64,000 nucleotides of DNA from Hygrophila difformis (lineage: Eukaryota > Streptophyta > Magnoliopsida > Lamiales > Acanthaceae). The DNA is taken from positions 39,906,779 through 39,970,778 of the forward strand of contig JAOANR010000008.1 of NCBI GenBank assembly GCA_030278955.1, written 5' to 3'. Positions 22,112 to 33,686 of the stretch are shown here, piece after piece (position 1 is the stretch's first letter; every line of letters starts with the position of its first letter). Position numbers and translations under genes: made by a program. The notes under the pieces were generated by a model that did not search any database, was not told the origin of the DNA, and saw nothing but the letters and a program-made list of their open reading frames with translations.

Positions 22112-23047
22112 TGAAACTTTTGACAATTTCCCACACGAGTATTTTCTAAATAGGAATATGAATTAATCCCGGTTTTGATTTTATTTAATGAAACCAATTA
22201 TGATGATGGAGTTGGGATTAGGGATATATTTATAGGTTGTCACGTTTTTATTACTCGTGTTAAGAAACTGTGCCCCCGAAAGCGCACGGAGTCAAAAATT
22301 ACAGTAATTTATAGTAAGACCGGATCGTTCACTGGAGGATGTACGATAGAAGCAGATCCCACACGTTTTATCAGATTTTCCACTCGTATTGCTCAAATCT
22401 TTTAGGTTTTGAAAGCTAACATCTACTGACAGAATTTAAACTAAGCTATGAAAGCAAATAAAATTAATCTACAAAGCAGATAACTTTATTCTAAGAAAAC
22501 ATTTAATCTTAGTCTAAGAAAGCAATTAAAATTATCCTAGGGAAGCTGTAAAAATTATTCTAAGAAAGCAATAAGTTTAAGATACGCTATCTAGAAAGCA
22601 TGTTTAAAATGAGACTGAAGGCACAGGGAGAAAAGAATAAAAATTGGACAAGATTCAGATGAAACATAATTAAAATTCCATTTTAATCACACAGATCTTT
22701 GTTTGGGATAATCCTGTCAGATAGCTAATTCTCATGCTCTCTTTACTATGTTCCCTTTAACAGACAGGTACTTACAGTAAGAGTTTACATGTTCTTAAGA
22801 CCACAAATTCTAAGATACCACAGACTCATAACTGCCCCGGCCAGGGTATGTTACTCACCTGTGGTGGACAAGCAACACATGACAAGTCATTAGTTGAAGT
22901 GTCAAGTACTACTATCATTCCCCATGTCACACCCAAAGATTCTAATCAAGCCTGAACTATCCCATAACTTCTCAAACCTAGAAACAGTTAGAACATCTCT
23001 CAACACATCCGAGTGACCTCTAGAGAAAGCATTTAAAAGAAAGCAAT
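22112..23047 (-). repeat. Athila-like 5' LTR, copy B, U5-side part
   Basis: Starts at the primer site and has no coding capacity. It is interrupted at 23047/23048 by the large Tekay insertion and resumes at 41901. Confidence 0.6.
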
Positions 23048-25648
23048 TGTAATACCCGAGAATTTTCCAACATAAAATAAAACAATAATTAAATAAATAA
23101 ATAATAAATAAAATGAATACTATAAATAAATAAACCAATCCAGCAAATAAAAGAAATAAATAAAGATAGGGAAATGAGAAATGAGACTTTTACTTAAAAA
23201 GGAAGTAAAGGAATTTAATTAAACAAAAGGATGGATAAATGGAACACCAAAACCCGACACTAATGAACTCGAGTATTCGAGTCCAAAACATCCAATTAGA
23301 CTGAGAATAAAATTAGAGAGAAAGTAAGAACCCGAATATACCCCGGGAATCGGAATTCGGGAGCATAGAGGGATAGAAACCCGAAAGAGAGGCGGAAAAG
23401 CACGACGGATCGCACGACCCGCCCGGACCGAAGTCCAGGCAAAGTCGGCGCGGTGGCCGCGCGGTGGAGGGGGATTAGCGCGCCACGACCGCGCCACCCC
23501 ACAGATTCGTTTGTTGCGTGAATCTCTCGCCCGAACGCGGATTTTTCGACTTTCGGTTGAACATCTCTCGACTCCAGACTTCTAGGTCGGTTGTGGACGC
23601 CCTAGGAATTAAGAATTCTATAAATAAGCCCCTTGGGAGCCCCAAACAAGTTTACCAAAACCCTACAACATTCTATACGTTCGAAACCCTAAATCCGGAG
23701 TCGTCGGAGGCACGAAACCAAGACGAACGCTGTTGGACGAGTTTCTCTACAGATCTCCATAGTCGTGGTAAGTCTCGGTCCAATCTTTATTCAATAAACG
23801 ATTCGAAAACGAATCCTAATCATCTCCTATTTCTTTCTACACCCCCGTATCGAATCTAGATCGTAGAACCCGACGAACGGAGAGGAGAAACGGTGATCTG
23901 GAAGCCACGCCTCCAAATTGGACATTCCCGACGTTCATAGACACTGTAAGTTAACCTTACATGGTTTTGGGAGATTTTAAAACATTCGAAACCTAAAAGA
24001 TTCAACAAGAACCATAAATCTGTCCACTTTTGTTTTTCTACCGACGCAACAGATTTGGTGAATTTTTCCGACCTTTAAAACGAACTCAAACGGAAAAACT
24101 TAAAACACGAAAAACGTTCTAAGACTTAGACCTAGCTACTGTAAAAATTTGAGAATTTTTGGAGCTGATTTGATATGTGAAAACCCGTTGAAACCGAACT
24201 GTTTAATTCTAGATCTCGAAATCTTGGACAGAACTTAGGAATGATCTTGATCTCGTTTTTGACATAGGATCTAGGCTGTTTTAGATCTTTGGCCGAACAT
24301 GAAAGTTGTAGATAAATGTCTTAAGATGATCCCTGTCAAATTTCATTAAATTTGGAGTTGAATTGATATGGTAGAAATTGAAATCTTTGATCTGTGGTGT
24401 ATTAAACTCGGACAGATTTCTTCTTATGTGAAAATTGGCGTTTTTGACCTACTTAGGTATCTCGGATTGAAAAAGTTAAAACACGAAAGTTGTAGATCTT
24501 GATGTTTCCGAGTCAGATATGAAATTTTGGAATTTTTGGAATTAAATCTGATTTTAGACGAATTTTGGAGTAAACTGTGATTTACCGAAACGAAATTGTG
24601 AAATCTTGTTGAAACATGGAATTAACCTTTAGGGTTGAAACGAATTGAGATATTGTTTCTAAATTTATACAATGGAAGGCAGATTTTAAAAACTAAATCC
24701 CCTTACAAACTTGATAAATTAAAATTAGGGGTGAGTGCTCTGCAGGGTGCCCCCTAACGATTCACTTCGTGCCGTAATGGACGATGGTGACCCCGCGCGC
24801 TATACTTGAAATGTGATATTGCCAAAACGGCGAAACTTAGAGCCTACACTCTCGTGAATATCCGTATGGGTTTCCCGAGGCTCCGGAGTGGTACTGGGTA
24901 TGGCTGATACGGCTGCGGCCGCCGGGCTACCGGCTAAACTTGTTGACATCGCGATTTCTATCGTGAAACTTGAAATACCGAATCGGGAATGTAATGGGGA
25001 TTCTAAATTAAATTAAACTAGATTAAATGATATTGTTGTCAAATTAAATTATTTAAATGTTTTATTTAAATTATGGCTATTATCTTGAACCATGTGATAT
25101 GTGTTATTAAATAGAGCCTGAGATAGATTGTGCTATATGATATGGATTATATGAAATCAAATATTATGTTATTATCATGCTTTTGTTAAATTATTAAAGT
25201 TATGGCTTTTAAACCCTACGATCATGCATGTGTTAACTTACTCAGCAATTTTGCTGATCAAAACCATTTTTATTCCTTTCTTTACAGAATATGTGGAATG
25301 AGCATGTGTGAGCACGAATCATGCATGGGATTTTGGGAACTTTTATTTTGCTTTTAAATTTCGTATGTAGACTACATTATGAACGGGCCTGTTTAACCCG
25401 TGTTTTGGCCATGTCGGCCCTTTTTATATTTTCCGCTGCGATACTGTACTAAACTAAATATTTCCGCTGCGCTATGCTATTATTATTTTCGAATTATATT
25501 GTATGGGCTATTTTGAATGCTTTAAGTGTTTTTAAATACTGCAATACCTAGCCTTGCATCTCTTTAGTAAGCTCGGAGAAACCGTGTCTTACTAGGGAGA
25601 TGTGGCGGTGACATCCCGACCTGGGTGACCAAAAACCGGGGTGTTACA
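23048..25648 (+). repeat. 5' LTR of element 2
   Basis: Starts TGTAATACCCGAG and ends CCGGGGTGTTACA. It contains a GC-rich inverted-word block at about 23440-23500, a TATA box at 23619-23626, and a TTAGGGG/CCCCTAA inverted repeat near 24726-24759. Confidence 0.95.
23619..23626 (+). promoter_or_regulatory. TATA box of element 2 5' LTR
   Basis: TATAAATA, followed by the same GCCCCTTGGGAGCCCC block as in the 3' LTR (TATA at 39865-39872). Confidence 0.65.
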
Positions 25649-25651
25649 AGT

Positions 25652-25663
25652 TGGTATCAGAGC
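25652..25663 (+). other. Primer binding site (tRNA-iMet type), element 2
   Basis: TGGTATCAGAGC, three bases after the LTR end. Confidence 0.95.
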
Positions 25664-25891
25664 CCGGCTATTTTTAAACTATTATTTTTAAACCATTACT
25701 ATTTTTAAACTATTATTTTTAAACCATTATTATTTTTAAACTACTAGTAATACTTTGACTATTATTTTAAATTTTAAATTTTTATTTCCATGGAGAAATT
25801 TTATTTTAAAACCCATGGGAAAAATATATATGGGGCATTAAATTATTATTGGGGGAACTATCATTTGCATATGCATGTTGCATCTCTGCTA

Positions 25892-26049
25892 TGAACTTAG
25901 AATCTTGGAAACTTGAACTTAGAATCTTGGCGAAACTTGAACTTAGCATCTTGGCGAAATTTGAACTTAGCATCTTGGCGAAACTTGAACTTAGAATCTT
26001 GGAAACTCGAACTTAGAATCTTGGCGAATATTAACTTAGATCTCTTGCT
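25892..26049 (+). repeat. Leader tandem repeat of element 2
   Basis: About six imperfect copies of GAACTTAGAATCTTGGCGAA. The nested element has two or three copies of the same motif at its equivalent place (about 33040-33092, minus strand). Confidence 0.8.
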
Positions 26050-26057
26050 TGCGCTAG

Positions 26058-26393
26058 ATGGCTAGTCCGGACATGATGCAGTTGATGGTCAGGATGATGA
26101 GTGTACATCTCGATTCCCACCAAACCCTAGAGCAAATGAAGTACCGTATGGCTCAGTTGGAGGCCGATTTACGCCACATGGGCAACTTGAGAGAGGCGGA
26201 TCATCACCGCATAAACCAACTCGAGCGCCAAGTCCAAACCCTCACTACACAAAACTTAATACTAAAGGAATACATCGATGCCCACGGGCAAGACTTAAAC
26301 ACTATCTTTGACGACCTACTACCGCCGAGTTCGGAGGAGGAAGATCCGGAGGAAGATCCTGCTACCCCGCCGAGAGACGTCATGAGGCACTAG
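26058..26393 (+). CDS. Small coiled-coil ORF upstream of gag (element 2)
   Basis: 111 codons starting MASPDMMQL. Residues 5-90 are heptad-rich (LEQMKYRMAQLEADL, INQLERQVQTL) and consistent with a coiled coil. DDLLPP and an acidic tail EEEDPEEDPATPP follow. It is the counterpart of 5037-5564, sharing the first four residues, the DDLLPP motif and the acidic end, although the middle is shorter. It lies about 400 bases after the primer site and about 260 bases before gag. Function unknown. Confidence 0.7.
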   Translation: MASPDMMQLMVRMMSVHLDSHQTLEQMKYRMAQLEADLRHMGNLREADHHRINQLERQVQTLTTQNLILKEYIDAHGQDLNTIFDDLLPPSSEEEDPEEDPATPPRDVMRH

Positions 26394-26655
26394 AGATTCT
26401 ACTGTTAGACATTGTTTTGCTAGGAAAATATTTCTACTTTTGTACTAAAATTTCTTTTGAGGAAATAAAATGCCCGATTTATTTTGTTTAAATCAAAACA
26501 AACAAAACAAAATAAAATAAAACCCCGAAGCATACGATGCTCCTTAGTTCGAACAAAGCACCACGTGCTAAATTACTGCACACATATACATTCATAGAAA
26601 TTGCTTAGACTATATGCTAAATCCATCAGTCCTAAACTATCCTATTTGTACCAGA

Positions 26656-27590
26656 ATGGCACCCAGAGGAAGAGGAAGAGGAAGAACTCAAACCACTCCC
26701 CAAACCACCACTGAGATACCTACTGAAACACCACCAAACGTCACTGAACCAATTCAACCTGATGAGGAACAACCCCAAGGTGCGCAGGACGCCCCCGCAC
26801 CGAACAATGAGGGCGATCGTCTTAGGACGATAGAGGAAGTGTTGATTGCGCTCGGAAACGCGCAAGTCAACCAGGGTCAAGCTGCGGCGGTACCTCCGCC
26901 CCAAGCTCGCCCTAACTACCTGGCGATGGTGAATCCCTACCAGCCGCCCCACTATGCTGGTGAGAAGGATCCAGCTAAACTGGAGGAATGGATCCGGACT
27001 TTTGACAAGCTGCTAGGAGCGGTCAAATGTCCGGAAGGAGAGAGGGTACATGTCGCTTCATACTACTTGGGAGGTGAAGCGGATGACTGGTGGCAAGCAA
27101 CGCAAGCCAAACTAACTGAAGATGACGAGCCTTACTCGTGGATGGAGATGATGGAACTACTCAGGGATCGATTCTATCCCTTGAGTACCAAGGCTGCCAT
27201 GTACGAAGAATTCCTGTCGTTGAAGCAAGGAAGCCAAACGGTGCAGGAATACTACACCCGTTTCAAGGAGCTGGTGAGGTTCGCACCAAGGCTAGTGCCT
27301 ACTGATGCGGAGAAGGCACAGAAGTTCGAGATGGGACTGAACCTGTCTGTGCGCGAAGTGATCGCGGGGGTACACTACCCCGATTTGCAAGCCGTATACG
27401 ATCGCGCTGTAGCGGTAGCACGCGTGCAGCAGCTGAAAAGAAGGGTGAGTGGGGAGTCCAGCAGGGGTCCTCAAGACAAGAGAAGCCGAGACTCAAGAAA
27501 CAAGAACAACACTGGAAGGAACGAGCAGCGTAGAGGGTCGAATAGGCCCCAACAAAGCAACACGGGAAGGAGGTTCAATCAAGAAGATCC
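26656..27590 (+). CDS. Gag of element 2 (N-terminal part, before frameshift)
   Basis: Starts at ATG 26656 (MAPRGRGRGRTQ). The capsid-type Gag domain is at about residues 95-190 ([39 protein letters not shown]). A basic, Asn/Arg-rich region (..GRRFNQ) follows. The frame then slips by one base near 27585, so the direct reading ends in 30-40 nonsense codons at 27705. The continuation is in the next frame. Confidence 0.88.
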
Positions 27591-28656
27591 GGTACCCGCC
27601 TTGCCCGCGATGTGGACGACCACATCTGGCAAGGGGATGCCCGCAGCAAGGCGCTTGTTACCGATGCGGTCGAATGGGTCACGTTCGACGGGAATGTCGA
27701 ACTAGGCTCGAGAACATAACGAAGAGGGACGATTTGGTCGCGGGGCAAGAACAGCCTCAAAACCAAAACGGTCGAAGCGGAAATAACCAAGGGTACAGAC
27801 CCCCTCAAAATAGGCCGCAAAACCAGAACCAGAACCAACGACCTCCGCCCCCACAGAATCAAAACCAGCAACAAAATCAGCAGCCGAATGCGAATCAGCA
27901 GGGCAATCAGGGACGCCCTATGGGGAGGCTGAACGTGGTGAACCAAGCGGACGTGCCTGCGCAAGGAGAAGTGATGGCAGGTACATTTCACGTTTTGAAT
28001 ACACCCCTTAGAATTTTATTTGATTCCGGAGCTAGTTGCTCAATTATTGCATCAAGGATAGTGCCTGAGTTAGATCTACCTAAGTGCGAGAGAATTAGCT
28101 TAGGAATTCAATTGCCTTCTGGAGAAGTAGTGTCTTGCTCTAAACGATATAACGGAATTCCTATAGTGATAAAGAACGTAGAATTCTTCGCGAATTTGGT
28201 AGAATTTAACTTAAGAGACTTTGACATCATACTGGGGATGGATTGGCTATCCCAGTATAAAGCGGTGATCGAATGCCAAAAGCAAAAGATCACCTTGTCA
28301 AAAAGTAGGGGAAAGAGAGTTATCTTTTACTCTCAGCCCCCTAAGAAAAGTAACAAAATCGTTAGTGCACTTAAACTAAGTAACTTGATGCGTAAGGGGT
28401 ATGAACTATATGCGTGCTATGTGCACAACCTTGAGGCGGAAGAGAACAAGGTTGATAGCATACCAGTGGTAAGAGAATACCCGGATGTGTTCCCTGAAGA
28501 CGTTCCGGGCATGCCACCTGAGAGAGATCTTGAATTCACCATAGATCTCATTCCGGGGACAGAGCCTGTCTCAAAAGCTCCGTACCGGATGGCACCACTG
28601 GAAATGAAGGAGTTAAAGGAACAACTCGAGGAGCTATTGGGAAAAGGTTACATAAG
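27580..28656 (+). CDS. Zinc knuckles and protease of element 2
   Basis: This continues Gag after the one-base shift. Zinc knuckles are [13 protein letters not shown] and CYRCGRMGHVRREC. A Gln/Asn-rich linker and the aspartic protease with [11 protein letters not shown] and GMDWLSQYKAV follow. It then enters the RT linker up to GKGYI. The reading frame is cut by the nested LTR at 28657. Removing that insertion with one target copy restores the frame into 36333 onward. Confidence 0.9.
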
Positions 28657-31295
28657 TGTAACACCCCGGTTTTTGGTCACCCAGGTCGGGATGTCACCGC
28701 CACACCTCCCTAGCAAGACACGGTTTCTCCGAGCTTGCTAAAGAGATGCAAGGCTATGGTTTTTCAGAATTTAAACATTCAAACAGCCCGTTTATATATA
28801 ATTTAAAAATAGTACATTAAAGTTGCAGCGGAAAAGAATATTTACATAAGTATAATGCAGCGGAATTTAAATACAGCCAACACGGCCAGAATACGGGTTA
28901 AACAGGCCCGTTCATGCAATTTCTAGTCTAACGTATCATTTACAAATAAAGCATTTCCCCAAAATTCCCATGAATGCATATGATGATGCATATTCTTCCG
29001 CTCTGAAAGAAACATGAAAAAAAAACGGTTTTGGTCAGCACTACGTGCTGAGTAAGTTAACACATACAAGATTATGAGGTTTCAAAGCCTTTATTTAAAT
29101 TTAATGAAAACATGTGCTTAATAATTCATATAATCGCATAATTTAGAAATAGGGATTCATAAGATCATCAATATAGCTTCCAACGTAATTAAATAAGTTG
29201 CCATAATTTAAAAACACAATTTAATACGGATTTAGGTTTGGAATTCTCATAAACTTCTCGGTTCATATCTTTTAGAGATCACCACCGCTAGGGCTCTTAT
29301 GTCCGCCAGCCTTACGCCTGGGCTCTTATGTCCACAGGTATCATGGTCGATCTTCTAATTAGAGTTAATCCGTCCGCTAGCCATACGATCACTGTTTCGC
29401 TAGGGCTCTTACGTCAACCTAGACATACACTTGGGCTCTTATGTCCCAAGCCGCAGAGAACATTGACAGTATCTAGCTTAGTCATAACCCGCAATATTTT
29501 AATCTTCTCGTTTCATGTATCGTATGTCAAAGTATTTCTATTCGTTTCAACCTCAAAGGCTAATTCCACCGTTTCAACAAGATTTCAAAATTTCGTTCGG
29601 TAAATCACAGTTTACTCTAAAATTCGTTAAAAATCAGATTTAATTTCAAAAATTCCAAAACTTCAGGACTGACTCCAAAGCGTCGAGATCTACAACTTTC
29701 GTGTTTTAACTTTTTCAATCCGAGATACCTAAACAGGTCAAAAACACTAATTTTCACAGAAGTACTGTTCTGTCCGAATTTCATATAACTCAGTTTAAAG
29801 ATTTCGAATTCTACCATAGCAATTCAACTCCAAATTTAATGAAATTTTACAGAGATCATCTTAAGACAATTATCTACAACTTTCATGTTCGGCTAAAGAT
29901 CTAATTCGGCCTAGAACCCTAGTCAAAAACGTCAACAAGTTCGAATCTATGTTCTGTCAAGAACTTCAAGATCTAAGTTTCAGCAGTTCGGTTTGGGGTG
30001 GATTTCGTATATCAAATCATCACGAAAATTTCTGAAATTTTACGGAGGTGTTCTTAACATATAGATCTACAACTCTTATGTTCAACGCCAAGCCTAGATC
30101 GGTCTAGATCTAAGGTAGAAATCACCAACAAGTTCGAATAAAGAATCTATCATCGTTTCAAAATTTAAATCTAAAGCAGGCTCGTTTACGATCGGTTTCG
30201 CATATCAAAACACGATGAAAAATTATGAAATTTTTACACAACCTAGATCAGAGTCTTAGGAACGTTTTTCGTGTTTTAAGTTTTCCCGTTTGAGGTCGTT
30301 TAAAGGTTCGGAAAAATTAGACAAAACTGTTGCGCCGTTAGAAATCACATGTTGACAGATTCACGAAAGATTTGATTAAGTTTCTAGATTCAAATATTTT
30401 AACTACTCCCAAAACCGTGTAAGCGTTAACTTACAGATTGTTGAGCGTCCGGGATCGTTGATTCGGAGGCGTGGCTTCCAGTCCACCGTTTATCTCCTTG
30501 ATTCGTCGGGTTCTTCGTTCTCGATCCGGATCGGGGGTTTAGAATAGGAAGAGATCGAATTAGGATTCGTTTTGAATCAAGAACAGGAAAAAGAATGGAC
30601 AAGAATGGTTCGTATCTTACCCCGACAATCGAAGGCTCCCAATTTTCGTCCAAGTCAGTCCCGTTGTTCGGTTTTGTGCCTCCGACGCCTTCCGGATCTA
30701 GGGTTTCGAATGTATGGAAGGTTGTAGGGTTTCGTAAAGGTATACGGAGCTCCTAGAAGGTCTTATTTATAGATATCTAAGACCTAGGGCGTCCAAAATC
30801 TGACCCCAAGGGTCTTGGGTCGAGATATGTTCAACCGAAAGTCGAAAAATCCGCGTTCGGGCGAGAGATTCACGCAACACCCAAATCTGTCATGTGGCGC
30901 GGTCTTGGCGCGGTAAACCCCTTGGAGCGCGCGGCGACCGCGCCGTCCTGGCCTGGACTTCGGTCTGGGCCGGGTCGTGCGATCCGTCGGGCGTTTCCCC
31001 CTCTCTTTCGGACTTCTATCCCTCTATGTTCCCGGATTCGGATTTCTGGGGTATCTTCGGGCTCCCATTTCCTATCTTAATTTTATTCGGACCTAAATTT
31101 ATGTTTAGACTCGAGTTATTGAGTCTATCGGTGTCGGGTCCCCGTGTAACCATTTATTCGATTAAATTATCTTCGGCTTCCCGGGTTCTCGGAATTTTGT
31201 TTCCTTTTTAATTTAAATTCCATTTCTCATTTCCTCTACATTTATTTCTTTATTTATTATATTTATTTTATGTTGGAAAATTCTCGGGTATTACA
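28657..31295 (-). repeat. 3' LTR of nested element 3
   Basis: On the plus strand it begins TGTAACACCCC and ends GGGTATTACA. It contains a copy of the constant-loop hairpin array at 29287-29450 and a minus-strand TATA box at 30763-30771. Confidence 0.95.
30763..30771 (-). promoter_or_regulatory. TATA box in nested LTR
   Basis: TATAAATAA on the minus strand, duplicated in the 5' LTR (about 35795). Confidence 0.6.
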
Positions 31296-31554
31296 GTCTA
31301 CCCTCCTTAAGAATCAACTTCGTCCTCGAAGTTGTGTTTCGGCTTTTCTCGTGCTAAAGTCTTTTGTTTGTTTTATTATTTTGTGACTCAACTTAGAATT
31401 AAGACTTCTAAGCTGCCTACGTACCCGGTGAAGGGATCAAGCCATAACGTAGTTCAAAACAAGTTGAATTTGTTTATTTATTCATTCGGAATACATATCA
31501 TCAAAAATAAATGTCCATCTTACGGGGTATTACATCCTCTCCCCCTTAGGACTT

Positions 31555-31574
31555 CAGTTATGTCCCCATAACTG
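31555..31574. other. Inverted repeat upstream of the polypurine tract, element 3
   Basis: CAGTTATGTCCCCATAACTG, the same palindrome found at the pol stop of elements 1 and 2. Here it lies directly after the gag stop codon although pol is gone. Confidence 0.85.
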
Positions 31575-31575
31575 C

Positions 31576-32694
31576 CTATTCATTATTCACAAGAGGGTTC
31601 GGGTTTTGGTCTTGTTCCTCGTCACTCTCCCCTTGCTGAAGGTTCACCAAATCTACTCTCTTTTCGATCGCCTCCTCTGGCGTTCGACACCCACTAGCCT
31701 TGTGACCAAGCTTGCCGCACCTACGGCAGGTTCCAGGCTTCGGGCATTGGCGCACCAGATGTGCATGGTTGCATCGTGGGCAACGTGGTACAAACGCACC
31801 ACGGTTGTCGTCTCCCCCATTGTTGAGACCTTTATTTCCTTTCCTTCGGGATCCATTGTCTTTCCTAGAGTTGTTATTGTTGTCTTTCCGATCCTTCTTC
31901 TCAAGTCCTTGCGAGTCCTTGCTCGACTCACCATGTTCCTTGCGCTTCAATTGCTGGATTCGAGCAATTGATACGGCGCGATCATATATCGTCTGCAGGT
32001 TCGCGAATTGTCCTACTGCAAGTATCTCCCGGATACTAAGGTTCAGACCCATCTCGAATTTCTGAGCCTTGTCAGAGTCGGTTGGTACTATCCTCGCAGC
32101 GAATCGTACTAGCTCCTTGAATTTGGTGTAGTACTCTTGCACTGTTTGCGCACCTTGCTTTAGGTTGATGAATTCCTCGTACTTCGCAGTCTTGGTGCTC
32201 AGTGGGTAGAATCTTTCCCTCAAAGCTTCCTTAAGTTCCTCCCAGGTGTAAGCTTCTCCGTCTTCCACTGAATTCGCTTGGAGATTTTGCCACCACTCAT
32301 CGGCTTCGCCTCCTAGGTAGTAGGTCACTACGTGTATCTTCTCCTCATCGGGGCACTTGATAGCATTCAAGAGCTTATCAAAGGTACGGATCCATCCTTC
32401 CAACTTGGCTGGATCCTCTTGGCCGTCATAATGGGGTGGGTGGTAAGGGTTCACTAATGCCAAGTAGTTGACTCGGGCTACTGGCGGAGGTACTGTTTGT
32501 GTCCTATGCACCTCGGCATTTCCCAATGCTACAAGGAGTTCCTCTACAGATTTTAAACGTGCTTCCATATTATTGGGCGCTTGAGGCACTTGCTCTCCTA
32601 GGTTCTGAGGACTTTCACTGTTGTTGGGCGTGTTGGAAAGGTTAGCGTCAGTGCCGTTTGGACTCACCTTCCTTGGTTTCCTCCTAGGCGCCAT
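31576..32694 (-). CDS. Gag of the gag-only element 3
   Basis: An intact 372-codon ORF starting MAPRRKPRK. The capsid-type domain is at about residues 85-190 ([36 protein letters not shown]). A Lys/Asp/Asn-rich region and two zinc-knuckle-like motifs (CPRCNHAHLVRQC, CRRCGKLGHKASGC) follow. It ends shortly afterwards in an acidic tail (GESDEEQDQNPNPLVNNE) instead of continuing into protease. Retention of an open gag with loss of all enzymes suggests that Gag may still be made, with enzymes supplied in trans. The alternative is a recent deletion. Confidence 0.92.
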   Translation of the reverse strand: MAPRRKPRKVSPNGTDANLSNTPNNSESPQNLGEQVPQAPNNMEARLKSVEELLVALGNAEVHRTQTVPPPVARVNYLALVNPYHPPHYDGQEDPAKLEGWIRTFDKLLNAIKCPDEEKIHVVTYYLGGEADEWWQNLQANSVEDGEAYTWEELKEALRERFYPLSTKTAKYEEFINLKQGAQTVQEYYTKFKELVRFAARIVPTDSDKAQKFEMGLNLSIREILAVGQFANLQTIYDRAVSIARIQQLKRKEHGESSKDSQGLEKKDRKDNNNNSRKDNGSRRKGNKGLNNGGDDNRGAFVPRCPRCNHAHLVRQCPKPGTCRRCGKLGHKASGCRTPEEAIEKRVDLVNLQQGESDEEQDQNPNPLVNNE

Positions 32695-33318
32695 TTTCTG
32701 TTATAACGTGTATAGATTAGCTTATCTTGGTTTAGATAGATCGCTCGAACAAGACGTTTCGTAAATTTCTAATTTCAAATTTTCGGGTTTGTTGTTTGGA
32801 AATCCAAACAAGATTTTTGGAATAGAGAGTGTTTTAATAAAGACTTGATTTTCTTATTTTTCCACATGAGGAAATTTTCTAATTCGTACAAAGATAGCAA
32901 TGGCCAAGGCCGAGGATTGTTATGATTAGGGGAACGCATAGATGAACGCGATCTAGAACTAAGGCAACATCAGTCTCTAGTGAGCGTTTCTAATTTGATG
33001 ACAAGCGTCTAAGTTATCTAGTGTAAGCAAAAGATCTAAGTTAATATTCGCCAAGATTCTAGGTTGAAATTCACCAAGATTCTAAGTTCTCTACATAAAA
33101 GAGATGCAATATGCAAATGCGAATGATGATTTCCCCCCAAAAGTAATTTATGCACTATATATATATTTTTCCCATGGGTTTTAAAATAAAAATCTCTCCA
33201 TGTGAATAATACTTTAAAATTTAAAATAATATTTAAAATCCTTGGACCTCTATATTCGGTCAAAAATAATTATAATTTGGATTCAAAAATAATTTTGGGC
33301 TAGGAAATTTCCAAAATA

Positions 33319-33579
33319 CTTCCTCCGTTCTCATATAATTGTTCCATTTGCATAGTAGTTACTATTCATTGAGTAACTTTGATCAATTTTTTTGGCATAG
33401 TTATATAAGATAAAACATGGTCAAGTGAGATCTTGTTAGATTCGTCTAATCACGTAGTTTTATAATATTATTTTTTTTATAATTTTTACTTATATATACT
33501 TTGAGTTATTGACATCCAAAAATGTGTCTTGGACTGCGTGAAATGCATGATGGGAGCAATTATATGAGAACAGAGGAAG
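33319..33579. mobile_element. Stowaway-like MITE inside element 3
   Basis: 261 bp with terminal inverted repeats CTTCCTCCGTTCTCATATAA and its near-perfect complement (one mismatch), flanked by TA on both sides (33317-33318 and 33580-33581). Non-coding. It lies in the leader between the primer site and gag. Confidence 0.88.
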
Positions 33580-33671
33580 TAATAATTTGGGCTTCAATAA
33601 TAATTTAAAAATAATAGTTTAATAATAATAATAATAATAGGTTTAAAAGTACTAATTTAAAAATAAGCCGG

Positions 33672-33683
33672 GCTCTGATACCA
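33672..33683 (-). other. Primer binding site (tRNA-iMet type), element 3
   Basis: TGGTATCAGAGC on the minus strand, three bases from the LTR edge at 33687. Confidence 0.95.
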
Positions 33684-33686
33684 CCT

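Noticed and set aside
27449..27705. Programmed frameshift between Gag and protease in element 2
   Set aside because: Elements 1 and 3 read through this region in one frame and the shift sites differ between elements, so a mutation or sequencing error is more likely.
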